64,000 nt of DNA from an uncultured Campylobacter sp. (GCF_937996225.1 NZ_CALKTC010000055.1:1-64000), one strand, 5' to 3'. Positions 48,399-59,188 are shown, counted from the stretch's first letter. Program-made: numbers and translations. Notes: generated from the letters alone by a model not told the origin.

Positions 48399-49328
48399 AT
48401 GCAGACTATACAAACTATATTTTTAATGATATTTCAAGTCGCGGTTATCGTCCTAGTCGCTCCACTTTTCGACGGTATGGCGAGAAAACTTCGAGCCAAG
48501 CTTCAGTCGAAACAAGGAAGCGATTTTTTCCAGACTTACCGCGATATTATTAAGCTTTTTAAGCGCGGCAGAACCGTTCCTGCGTGCAGCCACTGGGTAT
48601 TTAGGTGGGCGCCGTTTTTCCTTTTCGCTACTTCGGCAGCGATTTTGGCGGCTATTCCTATTACATACAGCAAAGATACTCTTTTCGGAGCGTATTCGGA
48701 TATTTTCGTTATCCTATATCTAGGCGCGCTTTTGCGCTTCGTATTCGGTGCGGCTTCGATAGATAGCGGTAACCCTTTTGCGGCAACCGGCGGTGGACGC
48801 GAGCAGATGCTTGCCGTTTTTGTCGAACCTGTGATGATGATGTGCCTAATCGTAGTAATGATGGCTGCGGGAACTTCAAATTTAGTTGAGATCCAGCAGA
48901 TGGTACGCAGCGGTCAGATCGGCTATCAAATTCCAAGCTTTGCCGTCGCCTCGATTGCATTTTTATGGTGTATGTATGTCGAGACCGGCAGAAAGCCATT
49001 TGATCTTGCCGAAGCCGAGCAAGAGCTTCAAGAAGGTCTACTTGGCGAATATGCAGGCAGCGATCTCGGCTTAGTGCAAGCGGCGCTTATTTTGAAGCAG
49101 TTTGCGATGATCGGATTATTCCTAACGATATTTGAGCCGTGGAATTTTAGCAATCCGTTTTTGGCGATCATAATCTTTGTGCTAAAAACTGGCGTATTTT
49201 ACGTAGCAGCCGTTTTCATCGACAACTTTGGACCACGCTTCAGAATGACTTCGAGCATGCGCAAAATTTCATGCGGCGCTCTTGCCATTGCTTTTGCGGC
49301 ATTAACGCTTTACGTAGTAGGATTTTAA
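48399..49328 (+). CDS. hyfC: Hydrogenase-4 membrane subunit C (NuoH-like)
   Basis: 309 residues, eight or so transmembrane helices. Features of the HycD/HyfC/NuoH family: RAKLQSKQGSDFFQTYRDIIKLFKR, the cytosolic loop METGRKPFDLAEAEQELQEGLLGEYAG with its conserved acidic residues (shown: ETGRKPFDLAEAEQE). It anchors the hydrophilic hydrogenase arm to the membrane. Ribosome site TAGGAGG, ten bases after hyfB. Confidence 0.94.
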   Translation: MQTIQTIFLMIFQVAVIVLVAPLFDGMARKLRAKLQSKQGSDFFQTYRDIIKLFKRGRTVPACSHWVFRWAPFFLFATSAAILAAIPITYSKDTLFGAYSDIFVILYLGALLRFVFGAASIDSGNPFAATGGGREQMLAVFVEPVMMMCLIVVMMAAGTSNLVEIQQMVRSGQIGYQIPSFAVASIAFLWCMYVETGRKPFDLAEAEQELQEGLLGEYAGSDLGLVQAALILKQFAMIGLFLTIFEPWNFSNPFLAIIIFVLKTGVFYVAAVFIDNFGPRFRMTSSMRKISCGALAIAFAALTLYVVGF

Positions 49329-49329
49329 G

Positions 49330-49974
49330 ATGAATAGTATCGATATTTTAGCAATTTGTATGATCGTAACGTCACTCGCGGTATTCGGACTTAGAAATTT
49401 AAAACTTTCGATCGGAATTTACGCGATTCAGACGCTACTTTTGGTAAGCATATTTTTTATGCTGTATTCTAACTTCAATGCGCCGCAACTTAGAATTTGG
49501 GCGATAGTGGCGTTTTTTACGAAGGTTATTTTCGTGCCGGGAATTTTATTTTGGCTAGTTAAAAAGCTGGATGTGATCAGCGAGGATGAGCCGGTAGGCG
49601 GCTTTTTCGTAAGCCCCGTTATTGCGATGGGATTTTCGCTAGCGATTGCGATGACAATCAATCCGATCTTGCTTAAATTCTCTCTTATTCAAGAAAGAAT
49701 CGTTCTAATAGCGGCGGTAACCGTATTTATGATGGGAATTTTCGGCTTCATGCTAAGAAATTCTTTCATCAAGCAAATTCTAGCCTACTGCCTCTTTGAA
49801 AACGGCATCCACCTAAGCCTTGCACTTATGGCTTACAACTCTCACGAGCTAGTCGAGCTTGGAATTTTAACCGATGCAATCTTTGCGGTTATTATTATGA
49901 GCATTTTGGCGGTTAGATTTTACAAAGCTTATGACGGGCTTGATACGTCTAAAGCTTCGAATTTAAGGGGTTAA
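49330..49974 (+). CDS. hyfE: Hydrogenase-4 membrane subunit E (NuoK-like)
   Basis: 214 residues with about six helices (SIGIYAIQTLLLVSIFFMLY, QILAYCLFENGIHLSLALMAYNS). The NuoK-like glutamate is visible in LFENGIHL. HyfE occurs in hydrogenase-4 but not in the smaller hydrogenase-3, so this locus is of the Hyf type. It starts two bases after hyfC and its stop overlaps hyfF. Confidence 0.92.
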   Translation: MNSIDILAICMIVTSLAVFGLRNLKLSIGIYAIQTLLLVSIFFMLYSNFNAPQLRIWAIVAFFTKVIFVPGILFWLVKKLDVISEDEPVGGFFVSPVIAMGFSLAIAMTINPILLKFSLIQERIVLIAAVTVFMMGIFGFMLRNSFIKQILAYCLFENGIHLSLALMAYNSHELVELGILTDAIFAVIIMSILAVRFYKAYDGLDTSKASNLRG

Positions 49975-51458
49975 TGATGAATAGTTTAGCTTTTATATTA
50001 ATTTTTCCGTTGCTCGGAGCGCTGATATTATTCTTATGCCCTAAGAATTTCAAGCTCCTAAGCTCGCTACACGTTTTGATTTCTGCGATTACTTCCGCAG
50101 GGCTACTCTGTAACGTAGGCAAGCTTATCAGCGGCAACTTTGAGGCTTTTTACGCATACGATAAATTTCTATTCCTAGATAGCCTAGGCTGCGTATTTTT
50201 AGTGCTAATCGCCGTAACGGGCTTTTTGGTAAATTTATACTCTACCACCTATATGAAATGGGAGATACAGGGCGGCCATCTGGATCTTAGCGATCTTAGA
50301 AAATACTATGCGCTCTGCCACGTTTTCGTTTTTACGATGACGCTTAGCGTTATCTGCAACAACGTTGCGTTTATGTGGGCTGCGGTAGAGGCTACTACGT
50401 TAGCATCGGTATTTTTGGTCGCTATTCATAAAGATAAAAAATCCACCGAGAGCGGTTACAAATATATCGTTATCTGCTCGATCGGCTTAGCGTTTGCGCT
50501 TTATGCGACCGTTTTACTATATGCGGCTACATTCAAAATCACAGGTGACGGCGAGGCTTCTATGCTTTGGACGAGCATCATGGATAATGCCAAAAATTTG
50601 AACGGCGATGCCGCTAAGCTTATCTTTATATTCGCTCTAATAGGCTTTGGAACCAAAGCAGGACTTGCTCCTACTCACACTTGGCTTCCTGATGTTCACG
50701 CAGAAGGTCCGGCTCCGATTTCAGCACTACTTTCGGGTGTGCTTTTAAAATGTGCGATGCTAGCGATATTTAGATATTACGCGGTAACCGCCGAAGCGGT
50801 AGGGCCAGACTTCGTTAAGCACGTGATGCTGATCTCGGGCACGATCACGCTATTTATAGCAGGAATTTTCCTCGTTCGTCAGCACGACGTAAAAAGGATG
50901 TTTGCTTACCACTCGGTCGTTCATATGGGTGTTATTGCATTTGCGCTAGGTATCGGCGGATATTTCGGCTTGCTTGCCGCGATCTTTCACTGCTTAGCTC
51001 ATAGCTTTACTAAGGCTCTTGCATTCTGCTCTACCGGTAATATCGCTAGAATTTACGGTCACAAAGATATGACTAGAATGGGCGGTATGGTAAAAATCGC
51101 TCCGCTTACTACGATAATGTTTGGTGCTGCGGTTTGCTCGCTCGTAGGCGTTCCTGCGTTTGCGATCTTTGTAAGCGAATTTAACGTTTTCAAAGGCGCG
51201 ATAGCCAGCGGTCAATACATAGCCGTAGCATTATTTGCGATCGCGCTCGTAATTATTTTCATCGCGGACTTCGCGCACTTTAATCTAGCGAGCTTCGGTA
51301 CACCTAAAGGTGAAGTGGTTTATGCTAAAGAGATGAGCTTGTTTGAAAATTTACCGCTAATCTTGCTTTGCGCTTTAGTGATAATTTTCGGCGTATGGCA
51401 CGTAGGTGATTTTTGGATGCTCGTCGAAAACGGCGTTAGAATAATGATGAGAGGTTAA
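49974..51458 (+). CDS. hyfF: Hydrogenase-4 membrane subunit F (NuoN/MrpD-like)
   Basis: 494 residues with about 14 helices. Antiporter signatures: MWAAVEATTLASVFLVAIHKDKKS, GTKAGLAPTHTWLPDVHAEGPAPISALLSGVLLK, RMFAYHSVVHMGVIAFALGIGG and FHCLAHSFTKALAFCSTGNI. A second ion-translocating subunit next to HyfB. hyfD, the third such gene in E. coli, is not present in the window. ATG at 49974 or 49977; both are in frame. Confidence 0.93.
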   Translation: MMNSLAFILIFPLLGALILFLCPKNFKLLSSLHVLISAITSAGLLCNVGKLISGNFEAFYAYDKFLFLDSLGCVFLVLIAVTGFLVNLYSTTYMKWEIQGGHLDLSDLRKYYALCHVFVFTMTLSVICNNVAFMWAAVEATTLASVFLVAIHKDKKSTESGYKYIVICSIGLAFALYATVLLYAATFKITGDGEASMLWTSIMDNAKNLNGDAAKLIFIFALIGFGTKAGLAPTHTWLPDVHAEGPAPISALLSGVLLKCAMLAIFRYYAVTAEAVGPDFVKHVMLISGTITLFIAGIFLVRQHDVKRMFAYHSVVHMGVIAFALGIGGYFGLLAAIFHCLAHSFTKALAFCSTGNIARIYGHKDMTRMGGMVKIAPLTTIMFGAAVCSLVGVPAFAIFVSEFNVFKGAIASGQYIAVALFAIALVIIFIADFAHFNLASFGTPKGEVVYAKEMSLFENLPLILLCALVIIFGVWHVGDFWMLVENGVRIMMRG

Positions 51459-51460
51459 AA

Positions 51461-53197
51461 ATGAGAGGCGATAAATTTATAGAAATTTTAAAGACCAAAG
51501 TCAAGGTCTTAGAAGTTACCCGCCAAGCCGAGGATCAAATCACCGTTTTAGTGGATAGAAATGATCTGCCGCTTGCGGTTAAGACGCTATATTATGACAT
51601 CGGCGGTTTTATCAGCACGATGATCCCTAACGATGAGCGCGAGCTAAACGGAAATTTCGCGCTTTACTATGCGATATCTATGGAAGGTGGCAAAATGACC
51701 GAAGCGGAGGATTTCGCCGCAGAGGATAAATGCTTCATCACCGTTAGGACGCTAATTCCCGGATCGGATCCTACATTCCCGTCAGTTACTCCTTTAGTGC
51801 CTGCTTGCGTATGGTACGAAAGAGAAGCCTTCGATATGTTCGGTTTAATCGCTGAGGGCTTGCCTGATAAACGCCGCTTAGTGCTAAGCGACGATTGGCC
51901 GGATGGGCTTCATCCACTTCGCAAAGACGCGATGGACTATCGCTATAGGCCCGATCCTGTAGATCATAAAGACGAGCCTAATGCAGAGTTTTTATTTCCT
52001 AGCGGCGACGGCGTAGTAGATGTTCCGCTTGGACCTCTTCACGTAACGAGCGATGAGCCGGGACACTTCAGACTATTTTGCGATGGCGATGAGATTATCG
52101 ATGCAGACTACCGCTTATTTTATCAACACCGCGGTATGGAGAAACTAGCTGAAAACCGAATGAATTACGATCAGATGGGCTATTTAGCAGAGCGCGTCTG
52201 CGGAATTTGCGGCTACGCTCACGCGATTGCGTGTATTGAAGCAGCAGAGAAAGCCATCAAGCTTGAAATTCCGCTTCGTGCGCAAGCCATCCGCGTCATC
52301 TGCCTTGAGATCGAGCGCCTTCACAGCCATCTTTTAAATATCGGTCTAGCCTGCGAGGTAACAGGTAACTACAACGCCTTTATGCATATCTTTAGGGTGC
52401 GCGAATACTCCATGGAGCTAGCTCAGCTCGTAACCGGCGGCCGCAAGACCTACGGCAATGTAATTATGGGCGGACTTCGCCGCGATATGACCGATAATGA
52501 AATTCGCAAGAGCATCGAGATCATCAATAAACTTGATGTTCAAATTTCTGAAATTTGGGACGCCGTTATGGAGGATAAACGCCAAATCGGTCGCTGGAAA
52601 GGCGTGGGCGTATTAGATCGCAAAGTGGCGCGTGATTTCAGCCCGGTAGGTCCAAATATGAGAGCTTCCGGTTTTAAACGCGACAACCGCTACGATCATC
52701 CTTACGATTTCTTTAACAAGATAGAATTCGAAGTAGCCGTAGAGCACGGTGGCGATGTATTCAGCCGCGAAGTCGTAAGGTATAAAGAGCTCAAACAATC
52801 GATCCACATCATCAGGCAGTGCTTGCATCAAATGCCGCAAACTCCGATAATGATCGATCCACAGACTATGATCAGACCGGAAAACTACGCTTTAGGTCAC
52901 GACGAAGCGCCGCGAGGCGAAAATGTCCACTGGATCATGCAAGGAAACGCACAGAAGGTTTACCGCTGGAGATGTCGCGCCGCTACGTATAACAACTGGC
53001 CGAGCTTGCGATTTCAATTCCGCGGAAATAACATCTCCGATGCGGCGCTAATCGTATGCTCGATGGATCCGTGCTACTCATGCACCGAGCGTGTAACTTT
53101 AGTCGATATTAATAGCGGAAAGAGTAAAATTCTAACCGAAAAAGACCTTAAGAAATTTTGCCAAGACGGCAAGGTTAGCAAAAAGGATTTAAGATGA
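51461..53197 (+). CDS. hyfG: Hydrogenase-4 large subunit, NiFe active site
   Basis: 578 residues: an N-terminal NuoC-like domain (about 1-170) fused to a NuoD-like catalytic domain. NiFe ligands are Cys247 and Cys250 in ERVCGICGYAH and Cys538 and Cys541 in MDPCYSCTERV, all four present. Other blocks: LYQHRGMEKLAENRMNYDQ, RAQAIRVICLEIERLHSHLLN. After the last Cys pair about 35 residues follow (LVDINSGKSKILTEKDLKKF), of which part may be removed by the HycI protease. It is the H2-evolving or -oxidising site. Confidence 0.96.
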   Translation: MRGDKFIEILKTKVKVLEVTRQAEDQITVLVDRNDLPLAVKTLYYDIGGFISTMIPNDERELNGNFALYYAISMEGGKMTEAEDFAAEDKCFITVRTLIPGSDPTFPSVTPLVPACVWYEREAFDMFGLIAEGLPDKRRLVLSDDWPDGLHPLRKDAMDYRYRPDPVDHKDEPNAEFLFPSGDGVVDVPLGPLHVTSDEPGHFRLFCDGDEIIDADYRLFYQHRGMEKLAENRMNYDQMGYLAERVCGICGYAHAIACIEAAEKAIKLEIPLRAQAIRVICLEIERLHSHLLNIGLACEVTGNYNAFMHIFRVREYSMELAQLVTGGRKTYGNVIMGGLRRDMTDNEIRKSIEIINKLDVQISEIWDAVMEDKRQIGRWKGVGVLDRKVARDFSPVGPNMRASGFKRDNRYDHPYDFFNKIEFEVAVEHGGDVFSREVVRYKELKQSIHIIRQCLHQMPQTPIMIDPQTMIRPENYALGHDEAPRGENVHWIMQGNAQKVYRWRCRAATYNNWPSLRFQFRGNNISDAALIVCSMDPCYSCTERVTLVDINSGKSKILTEKDLKKFCQDGKVSKKDLR

Positions 53198-53729
53198 TGA
53201 AATTATTCGACATTACCGAAAAATATGGTAAGGCGACCTATGCTTATCCGTTTGAGCCATACATCGTGCCCGAGAATTTTCGCGGGCAGCCTGAATATAC
53301 CTATGAGCTTTGCATAGGCTGTGCTGCGTGCGGAATCGCCTGCCCATCTAATGCGATTGAGCTTAAGATGAATGAAGCCCAAACCAAACTAATTTGGGAA
53401 TTTGATTGCGGACGCTGCATATTTTGTGGTCGCTGCGACGAGGTATGCCCTACGGGAGCGGTAAGGCTAGGCAATAGCTTTGAGCTAGCGGTAAAATTTG
53501 ATAAAAGCGCGCTTATCCAACACGGCGAGCTTGAGATGGAGAAATGCAGCTGCTGCGGCAAGCCAATGACCCCAAAAAGGCTCATCAATTACACGCTAGA
53601 AAAGTTAAGTACTGCAAATTTGCTCCCAGGCAGATTAGAAGAAGCTAAAAAATATCTCTATATCTGTCCTGAATGCAAAAAAGCTCAAGCGGTCGAAAGA
53701 GTGACCAAAGGTATAGAGGAGGCAATAAA

Positions 53730-53733
<4 letters not shown>
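53194..53733 (+). CDS. hyfH: Hydrogenase-4 ferredoxin-like subunit (NuoI-like)
   Basis: 179 residues with two [4Fe-4S] groups, CIGCAACGIACPSNAIELKM and CGRCIFCGRCDEVCPTGAVR, and an extra Cys set CSCCGK...CPECKK near the C-terminus that could bind zinc. It bridges electrons between HyfA and HyfI. The start overlaps the hyfG stop and the hyfI ATG overlaps its end. Confidence 0.94.
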
Positions 53734-54550
<817 letters not shown>

Positions 54551-54554
<4 letters not shown>

Positions 54555-54895
54555 TTGAGGTTTTTAAGCTTACAAAGCGGCATATGGACGAAAACGAAAA
54601 TTTACCTAAAGAGCTAAAGGATATCAAGGTTTTTTCCACCTGCGTCGGTCACGGCGTAGGTACGATAGATTTTAGCGAAAAGGTACTTGAGATAGACGAT
54701 GAAGAATTTAAACGCATCATCGAAAACTCGGGCGACTACGTTAAATTTAAGATCGGTAACCTAAGCAAGTATTTCGAGATTGAAATTTTTGCCGAGCACG
54801 CAGCCAAGCTAATACCTCAGCTTTGCGAATGTGAGCTTAAAGATCTGCTGAAAAATATGCGCGAAGGATACTTCGTGCTAAGGAAGGATTTTTGA
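54551..54895 (+). CDS. hycH: HycH-like hydrogenase maturation protein
   Basis: 114 residues, small, acidic, with the HycH/HyfJ-type sequence FSTCVGHGVGTIDFSEKVLEI and a helical C-terminus (LKDLLKNMREGYFVLRKDF). In E. coli HycH is needed for maturation of the hydrogenase-3 complex, with no known catalytic role. It is shorter than E. coli HycH (136). The start overlaps hyfI and the stop overlaps hycI. Confidence 0.8.
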
Positions 54896-55347
54896 TGCGA
54901 AAGGCGTTGCTTTGTATCGGCAATCCCCTTCGCGGCGACGATGACGTGGGCAATGAAACAGGGCGAATAGTCGAGGCGAACTTAAAAGACTGGCGCGTTT
55001 TTTATGGGCAGGATGTGCCTGAAAACGAATTTGCAGCACTTAGGGAATTCGCCCCTGAAATTCTGATCGTAGTAGATGCGATGAGCGGCTTTGATGAGGA
55101 TAAGATAGAATTTTTCGACCTCAGCAACGATCGCGACTATATCTACTCGACGCATAACCTACCTACGCCGGTGCTTCTAAGCTATCTGCGCAAAATTTGC
55201 CCAAAGACGTTGTTTTTGGGCATTAGCGTGCTGCTCGATAATGTCCTTGATTTTAAAGAAGGGCTAAGCGAGAGCGCAAAAAAAAGCGCGCAAAGAGCTT
55301 ATGAGCGTATCTTAGAAATTGATTCAAATTTAAATGAGGAGGAGTAA
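54895..55347 (+). CDS. hycI: Hydrogenase maturation protease (HycI-like)
   Basis: 150 residues from ATG 54895, overlapping the hycH stop. Ni-binding residues expected from HycI are Asp in GNPLRGDDDVG, Asp in IVVDAMSG and His in YSTHNLPTP, all visible. It removes a C-terminal peptide from the HyfG large subunit after Ni insertion. The hyp genes that supply the Fe/Ni ligands are not in this window. Confidence 0.9.
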   Translation: MRKALLCIGNPLRGDDDVGNETGRIVEANLKDWRVFYGQDVPENEFAALREFAPEILIVVDAMSGFDEDKIEFFDLSNDRDYIYSTHNLPTPVLLSYLRKICPKTLFLGISVLLDNVLDFKEGLSESAKKSAQRAYERILEIDSNLNEEE

Positions 55348-56211
55348 ATGTTAAATCCTGCAGAAACCGCGCAAGCGGTGTCTAGTTCGATGCAACACAA
55401 GGCGCATACCCCGCTAATTAGCATAATTTTTCTAGCTATAATGGCGGGCGCTGCAATCGCTATGGGTGATATTTTCTGGGCTCACTCGACCGTCGGAATG
55501 GCTGAAAAGCAATCTATTGGCTTATCGAATTTCATCGGCGGTATTACCTTTAGCTGCGGTCTGATGATGGTGGTTTTTTACGGTGGGCATCTATTTACCA
55601 GCTCGGTTTTAACGGGCGTACCTGCCGCCGATGGCAAATTACCGCTAGGTAAAACTATCGGCTATTGGGCTATCGTTTGGTGCTTTAACTTTGTAGGTGG
55701 CGCGTTAATCGCGTATATGTATTATTACTCAGGACTTCCGCTTAAATATGATGGCTACATCTTGCAGCACTTCATTCCTGCAGCAGCAGGCAAAATAAAC
55801 GCACCTTTTCATGAGCTATTCATCCGCGGAATTTTTTGTAACGTGTTTGTATGTATGTCTATCTGGACTGCGACCAGCGAGAGCAATCTATCAGGTAAAT
55901 TCTTTGCAATTATGTGGATGATCGGCGCATTCGTAGCTTGCTCGATGGAACACTGCGTGGCAAATATGTTTATCCTAACCGAAGGTATCATCGCTAAAGG
56001 CCACTATTTAGCAGCTGCTGGTGGCGATGTAAATGCTCTTGCAAGCTCGCTTCACGGTGTAACGGCAGCTCAAATAGATTCAATAAACTGGGGAAATTTC
56101 ATCGTTAAAAATATGATCCCAGTTACGCTAGGTAACATCTGCGGCGGTCTATTTTTCGTAGGCTTGGTCGGATTTATGGTAAATAAATACGACATGAAAA
56201 AGAAAGACTAA
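55348..56211 (+). CDS. focA: Formate channel FocA
   Basis: 287 residues, six transmembrane helices, FNT family. Features: FGGHLFTSSVL-type motif (YGGHLFTSSVL), ELFIRGIFCNVFVCMSIWTA and the His-containing MEHCVANMFIL that gates formate/formic acid in FocA. It passes formate across the inner membrane. Last gene of the hyf operon, with AGGAGGAG as ribosome site and a strong terminator after it. Confidence 0.94.
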   Translation: MLNPAETAQAVSSSMQHKAHTPLISIIFLAIMAGAAIAMGDIFWAHSTVGMAEKQSIGLSNFIGGITFSCGLMMVVFYGGHLFTSSVLTGVPAADGKLPLGKTIGYWAIVWCFNFVGGALIAYMYYYSGLPLKYDGYILQHFIPAAAGKINAPFHELFIRGIFCNVFVCMSIWTATSESNLSGKFFAIMWMIGAFVACSMEHCVANMFILTEGIIAKGHYLAAAGGDVNALASSLHGVTAAQIDSINWGNFIVKNMIPVTLGNICGGLFFVGLVGFMVNKYDMKKKD

Positions 56212-56246
56212 TCTATCGCGCTTCAGCACGATATAAACAAAATACG

Positions 56247-56272
56247 GCGCGGCACTTTGCCGCGCATTTTTA
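56247..56272 (+). terminator. Rho-independent terminator of the hyf-focA operon
   Basis: GCGCGGCA (56247-56254) pairs with TGCCGCGC (56258-56265), loop of three, followed by ATTTTT. It is 36 bases after the focA stop. Confidence 0.9.
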
Positions 56273-56493
56273 ATTTCTAAAATTTTAAAAATTCTCATAC
56301 ATAAAATTTCGCTCGATCCAAAATTTTAGACGAAATCCTAAACGAAATTCGGGATGAAATTCTAAAACCAAGCTCTTGATAAAAATTTTACGCTGTAAAT
56401 CTAGGTAAAATCCTGCGCCGTAACTTTAGACAAAATTTCGCGCTTAAGCCGTAAGCGTAAGCCGCATAAATGCTTTAAAAACTCTAGCCCGCG

Positions 56494-57132
56494 CTAAACA
56501 CAGTAGCTAAGCAATCTGTCGTAGTCCAGGATCAAAAACTCGTGTTGGCTGATTTTTTGAATTACGTTATCTTTTACAAGCTCATTAAACGCGGTACTCG
56601 CGCTTTGACGCTTGAGCCCTACGAAGGACGAAAGCACCTTTAGCGAAAAGGGCAAAAAGACGTATTTGTAGCCATTTTGATGAAAATTCTGCTCGTTTGC
56701 AAGCTCGATCAAAAAGCTCGCGATGCGCCCTTTTGCATTTTCAAAAAGTATAGAGCGTGTGATTTTGCGCTGCAGCAGAATTATCTCTGTTAAAATTTTT
56801 ATATATGCCTCGCAAAAGCTGCGATTTGCCAAGATCTCCCCTAGTCCGCTCGCATCGATCGTGTAAATTTCGCTGTCCTCTAAAAACTCAAGTGCGCAAA
56901 TTTCATTAAGAATGGTAATATTGTCCTTGTTTAGGTAGTTGATGATGAATTCTTCGCCGTCTTCAAAAAACGAAAGCTTCGCCTGTCCACTTTTAAAAAT
57001 AAAAACTTTAGGCACCTCACTATAAAAAACATAGCCTTTTTTGATGACTTGGTGCTCGAACATTGCAAGCTCCTCGTCGCTAAGCGTGGCGATAGCCTCG
57101 GTTTGCAGTAGTCCCAGCCGCGATTTTTCCAT
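56494..57132 (-). CDS. Crp/Fnr-family transcription regulator
   Basis: 212 residues. A cNMP-binding-type beta roll (about 20-115: VFIFKSGQAKLSFFEDGEEFIINYL) is followed by a dimer helix and a winged helix (LSSFVGLKRQSASTAFNELVKDN). The N-terminal Cys cluster of oxygen-sensing FNR is missing and the cAMP-binding Arg/Ser motif is not obvious, so the signal is unknown. It sits convergent to focA, 280 bases after it, and is a candidate activator of fdhF/hyf. Ribosome site GAGGTTAT. Confidence 0.85.
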   Translation of the reverse strand: MEKSRLGLLQTEAIATLSDEELAMFEHQVIKKGYVFYSEVPKVFIFKSGQAKLSFFEDGEEFIINYLNKDNITILNEICALEFLEDSEIYTIDASGLGEILANRSFCEAYIKILTEIILLQRKITRSILFENAKGRIASFLIELANEQNFHQNGYKYVFLPFSLKVLSSFVGLKRQSASTAFNELVKDNVIQKISQHEFLILDYDRLLSYCV

Positions 57133-57461
57133 ATAACCTCCAAAAGCTAAGAATTATACAATGAAATATTTAGACAAAGATAAAGCTGCGCGGATTAAAT
57201 TTACCATCCGCACTATGGCTGCGCATCTAGGTCGCCGGAGCTAATAAATTTTATAGCTTTTAAAATTCTAAATTTTACCCGCGTTTTGCATCGCGTAAAA
57301 TTTCAAAAATTTATTGAGCCTTATGCGGCGAAATTATAGCCAAAACCCGCGGCGCGAATTTAAAATTCTGTCTTTAAATAAAAATTCATATCATTTCATT
57401 GAAATTTTATTTAGCAAGGATATAATAATGCATATTAAAAATAAGCGGTATTTTGCTCGCG
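57133..57461. other. Divergent intergenic region
   Basis: Region between the Crp/Fnr gene and the methyltransferase gene. A TATAAT is visible at about 57421-57426 on the plus strand. A short frame at 57428 (MHIKNKRYFAR...) ends within the methyltransferase start region and is not convincing. Confidence 0.45.
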
Positions 57462-58319
57462 ATGACACCGCAAGAAAGACACTTCATGCAAAAGTTAAAT
57501 TTTAAAAATAACGTTTCCGAGACGCTACTAATCAACGTCTATATGCGCCATCTGGATTTCAAAAACGCGGATCCGATCCTAAACGATCCCTTTTCAAGCG
57601 CCGTCGTAGAGCAGATCGATTATGATTTTGCAAAATTCGACGACGCATGCCTTAGCAAGACGGGCACGGTGATCCGCGCGAAATTTTTCGACGATGAGAC
57701 GCTGCGACTCGCGGCGGAGCTTGATCGCCCTATCATCGTGCAGCTCGGCGCCGGGCTCGACACCCGCCCGCTTAGATTGCAAAAAGCCCTACCAAGCGCC
57801 CTATTTTACGACCTCGACCTGCCCGACGTCATCGCCATGCGCGACGCGCTGCTACCCAAAGCTCAGAACAACTTTAGCTTGCCCTACTCGATGTTAGATC
57901 ACTCATGGATGGACGAGCTGGTCGCAAAGCACGGCAGCGCGGGCTACATATTTATTTTAGAGGGGGTGAGTATGTATTTTGAAAAAGAGGAATTTAAAGA
58001 ATTTTTTATCGCGCTTGCGCAAAAATTCCGCGGCTACGTGCTGAGCGATTTTATGAGCGAGTTTTCGGTTAGAAAATTCGACTCCAAACGCCACGATGCG
58101 ATGCGGCACATGCAAAACGCGCCCTTTAAAATGGGTATCGGCGGCGGTGCGGAGGTGCAGGACTGGGATAGCGCGCATATCAGATTCGTCAGGGAGGCCG
58201 CGATGCTGAAAATGTATAAAAGCCACTGGAGCCTTAAAGGGCGCCTATTTAGCCTGATTCCCGCCTTTTGCAACGCATGCAAGATGTTCGTTTTCAAAAT
58301 AGGCAAAGATGAAATTTAA
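57462..58319 (+). CDS. SAM-dependent methyltransferase (PPM/COG3315 type)
   Basis: 285 residues from ATG 57462; the start is uncertain because no good ribosome site is seen and another ATG at 57486 is possible. SAM-binding block IIVQLGAGLDTRPLRLQ with FYDLDLPDVIAMRDALLP and FILEGVSMYFEKEEF place it with leucine-carboxyl/polyketide O-methyltransferases. The small-molecule substrate is unknown. It stands alone. Confidence 0.82.
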   Translation: MTPQERHFMQKLNFKNNVSETLLINVYMRHLDFKNADPILNDPFSSAVVEQIDYDFAKFDDACLSKTGTVIRAKFFDDETLRLAAELDRPIIVQLGAGLDTRPLRLQKALPSALFYDLDLPDVIAMRDALLPKAQNNFSLPYSMLDHSWMDELVAKHGSAGYIFILEGVSMYFEKEEFKEFFIALAQKFRGYVLSDFMSEFSVRKFDSKRHDAMRHMQNAPFKMGIGGGAEVQDWDSAHIRFVREAAMLKMYKSHWSLKGRLFSLIPAFCNACKMFVFKIGKDEI

Positions 58320-58724
58320 GTAAATTTCAAAATTTTAAAGCGGCGCGCCGCAGGAAGCGTAAGCCGGCTTTTTAAACAGAGGGAATAAAATTTTACAATT
58401 TTCGCCGGCATTAGCGGCTTGCGCCAGCCGATAATTGACGAACCAAGACGGACGTCAAACAAATCAAACTAAACTAAGTCGGGCAACAGTCAAGCCGACT
58501 CAGACTGCAACTAAATCTAGCCAGACAGCAGTCAAGCCAAACGACTAGCGTCAGTGCGCCTATGCGCGAAGTAAAATTCCGCGATTTCAAGCCGAGATTG
58601 TAAATTTAAGCTCGCCTTATCCTTGCCATCTAAATTAAAAACCGCCCTATTTACTCGCTACTGTGATTAAAAATTTTAAAGCCGAATTGGAGCCCATATA
58701 CGTTAAATAGAAATTATTTTTTCA
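58320..58724. other. Intergenic with short direct repeats
   Basis: No supported gene. CAGTCAAGCC occurs twice (about 58489 and 58526) within a CAA/CTAAA-rich stretch that looks like a degenerate 37-base tandem duplication. The right end carries the promoter for the lipoprotein gene. Confidence 0.5.
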
Positions 58725-58753
58725 TTGACTTAAATTTACGTTTTTGCTAAAGT
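58725..58753 (+). promoter_or_regulatory. Sigma-70 promoter of the lipoprotein/Sel1 pair
   Basis: TTGACT at 58725-58730, 17-base spacer, TAAAGT at 58748-58753. A clear -35 box is uncommon in Campylobacter. The start point would be about 58760, with AAAGGAG before the ATG at 58786. Confidence 0.75.
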
Positions 58754-58785
58754 CGTGGCACATTAATTTACAAAGGAGATCAAAA

Positions 58786-59187
58786 ATGCGGAAATTTTTC
58801 CTGCCCCTTTTCTATGCTTTCATGCTGGTCGGATGCAACAAACACAGCCTTGGTCCCACCAACCTCTTTTTAGAAAACAAAGAGCTAACCCAACTCAAAG
58901 GTCGCCATATCCTAGATATGGAGAAATACACCGGCGGCTGGTCATACATCGATATAGGCATGTTTTCAAATAAATACTATCTACAATATGACCCGCGCGA
59001 AGTACTATCGGTAGAGAGATCGTGCAACTTCTGGGGCTGCAGCGTAGTAGGCGTTAATTACAGCACCTACGGCTACATCTATTTCACCACCGATAAGGAT
59101 GGCTATATCACCGACTATACCGAGGACGGCGACGCGATAAGAAGCGTCAAGCATAAATTTAAAGACCTACTAGTACTGGAGAATTAA
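58786..59187 (+). CDS. Small lipoprotein of unknown function
   Basis: 133 residues from ATG 58786 (AAAGGAG upstream); an earlier in-frame start at 58744 overlaps the -10 box and is rejected. The signal MRKFFLPLFYAFMLVGCNK has a lipobox. The mature part has GGWSYIDIG and YYLQYDP beta-strand patterns with two cysteines (RSCNFWGCS) and a compact Tyr-rich fold; no family recognised. The Sel1 gene begins one base after its stop, so the pair is co-expressed. Confidence 0.72.
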   Translation: MRKFFLPLFYAFMLVGCNKHSLGPTNLFLENKELTQLKGRHILDMEKYTGGWSYIDIGMFSNKYYLQYDPREVLSVERSCNFWGCSVVGVNYSTYGYIYFTTDKDGYITDYTEDGDAIRSVKHKFKDLLVLEN

Positions 59188-59188
59188 G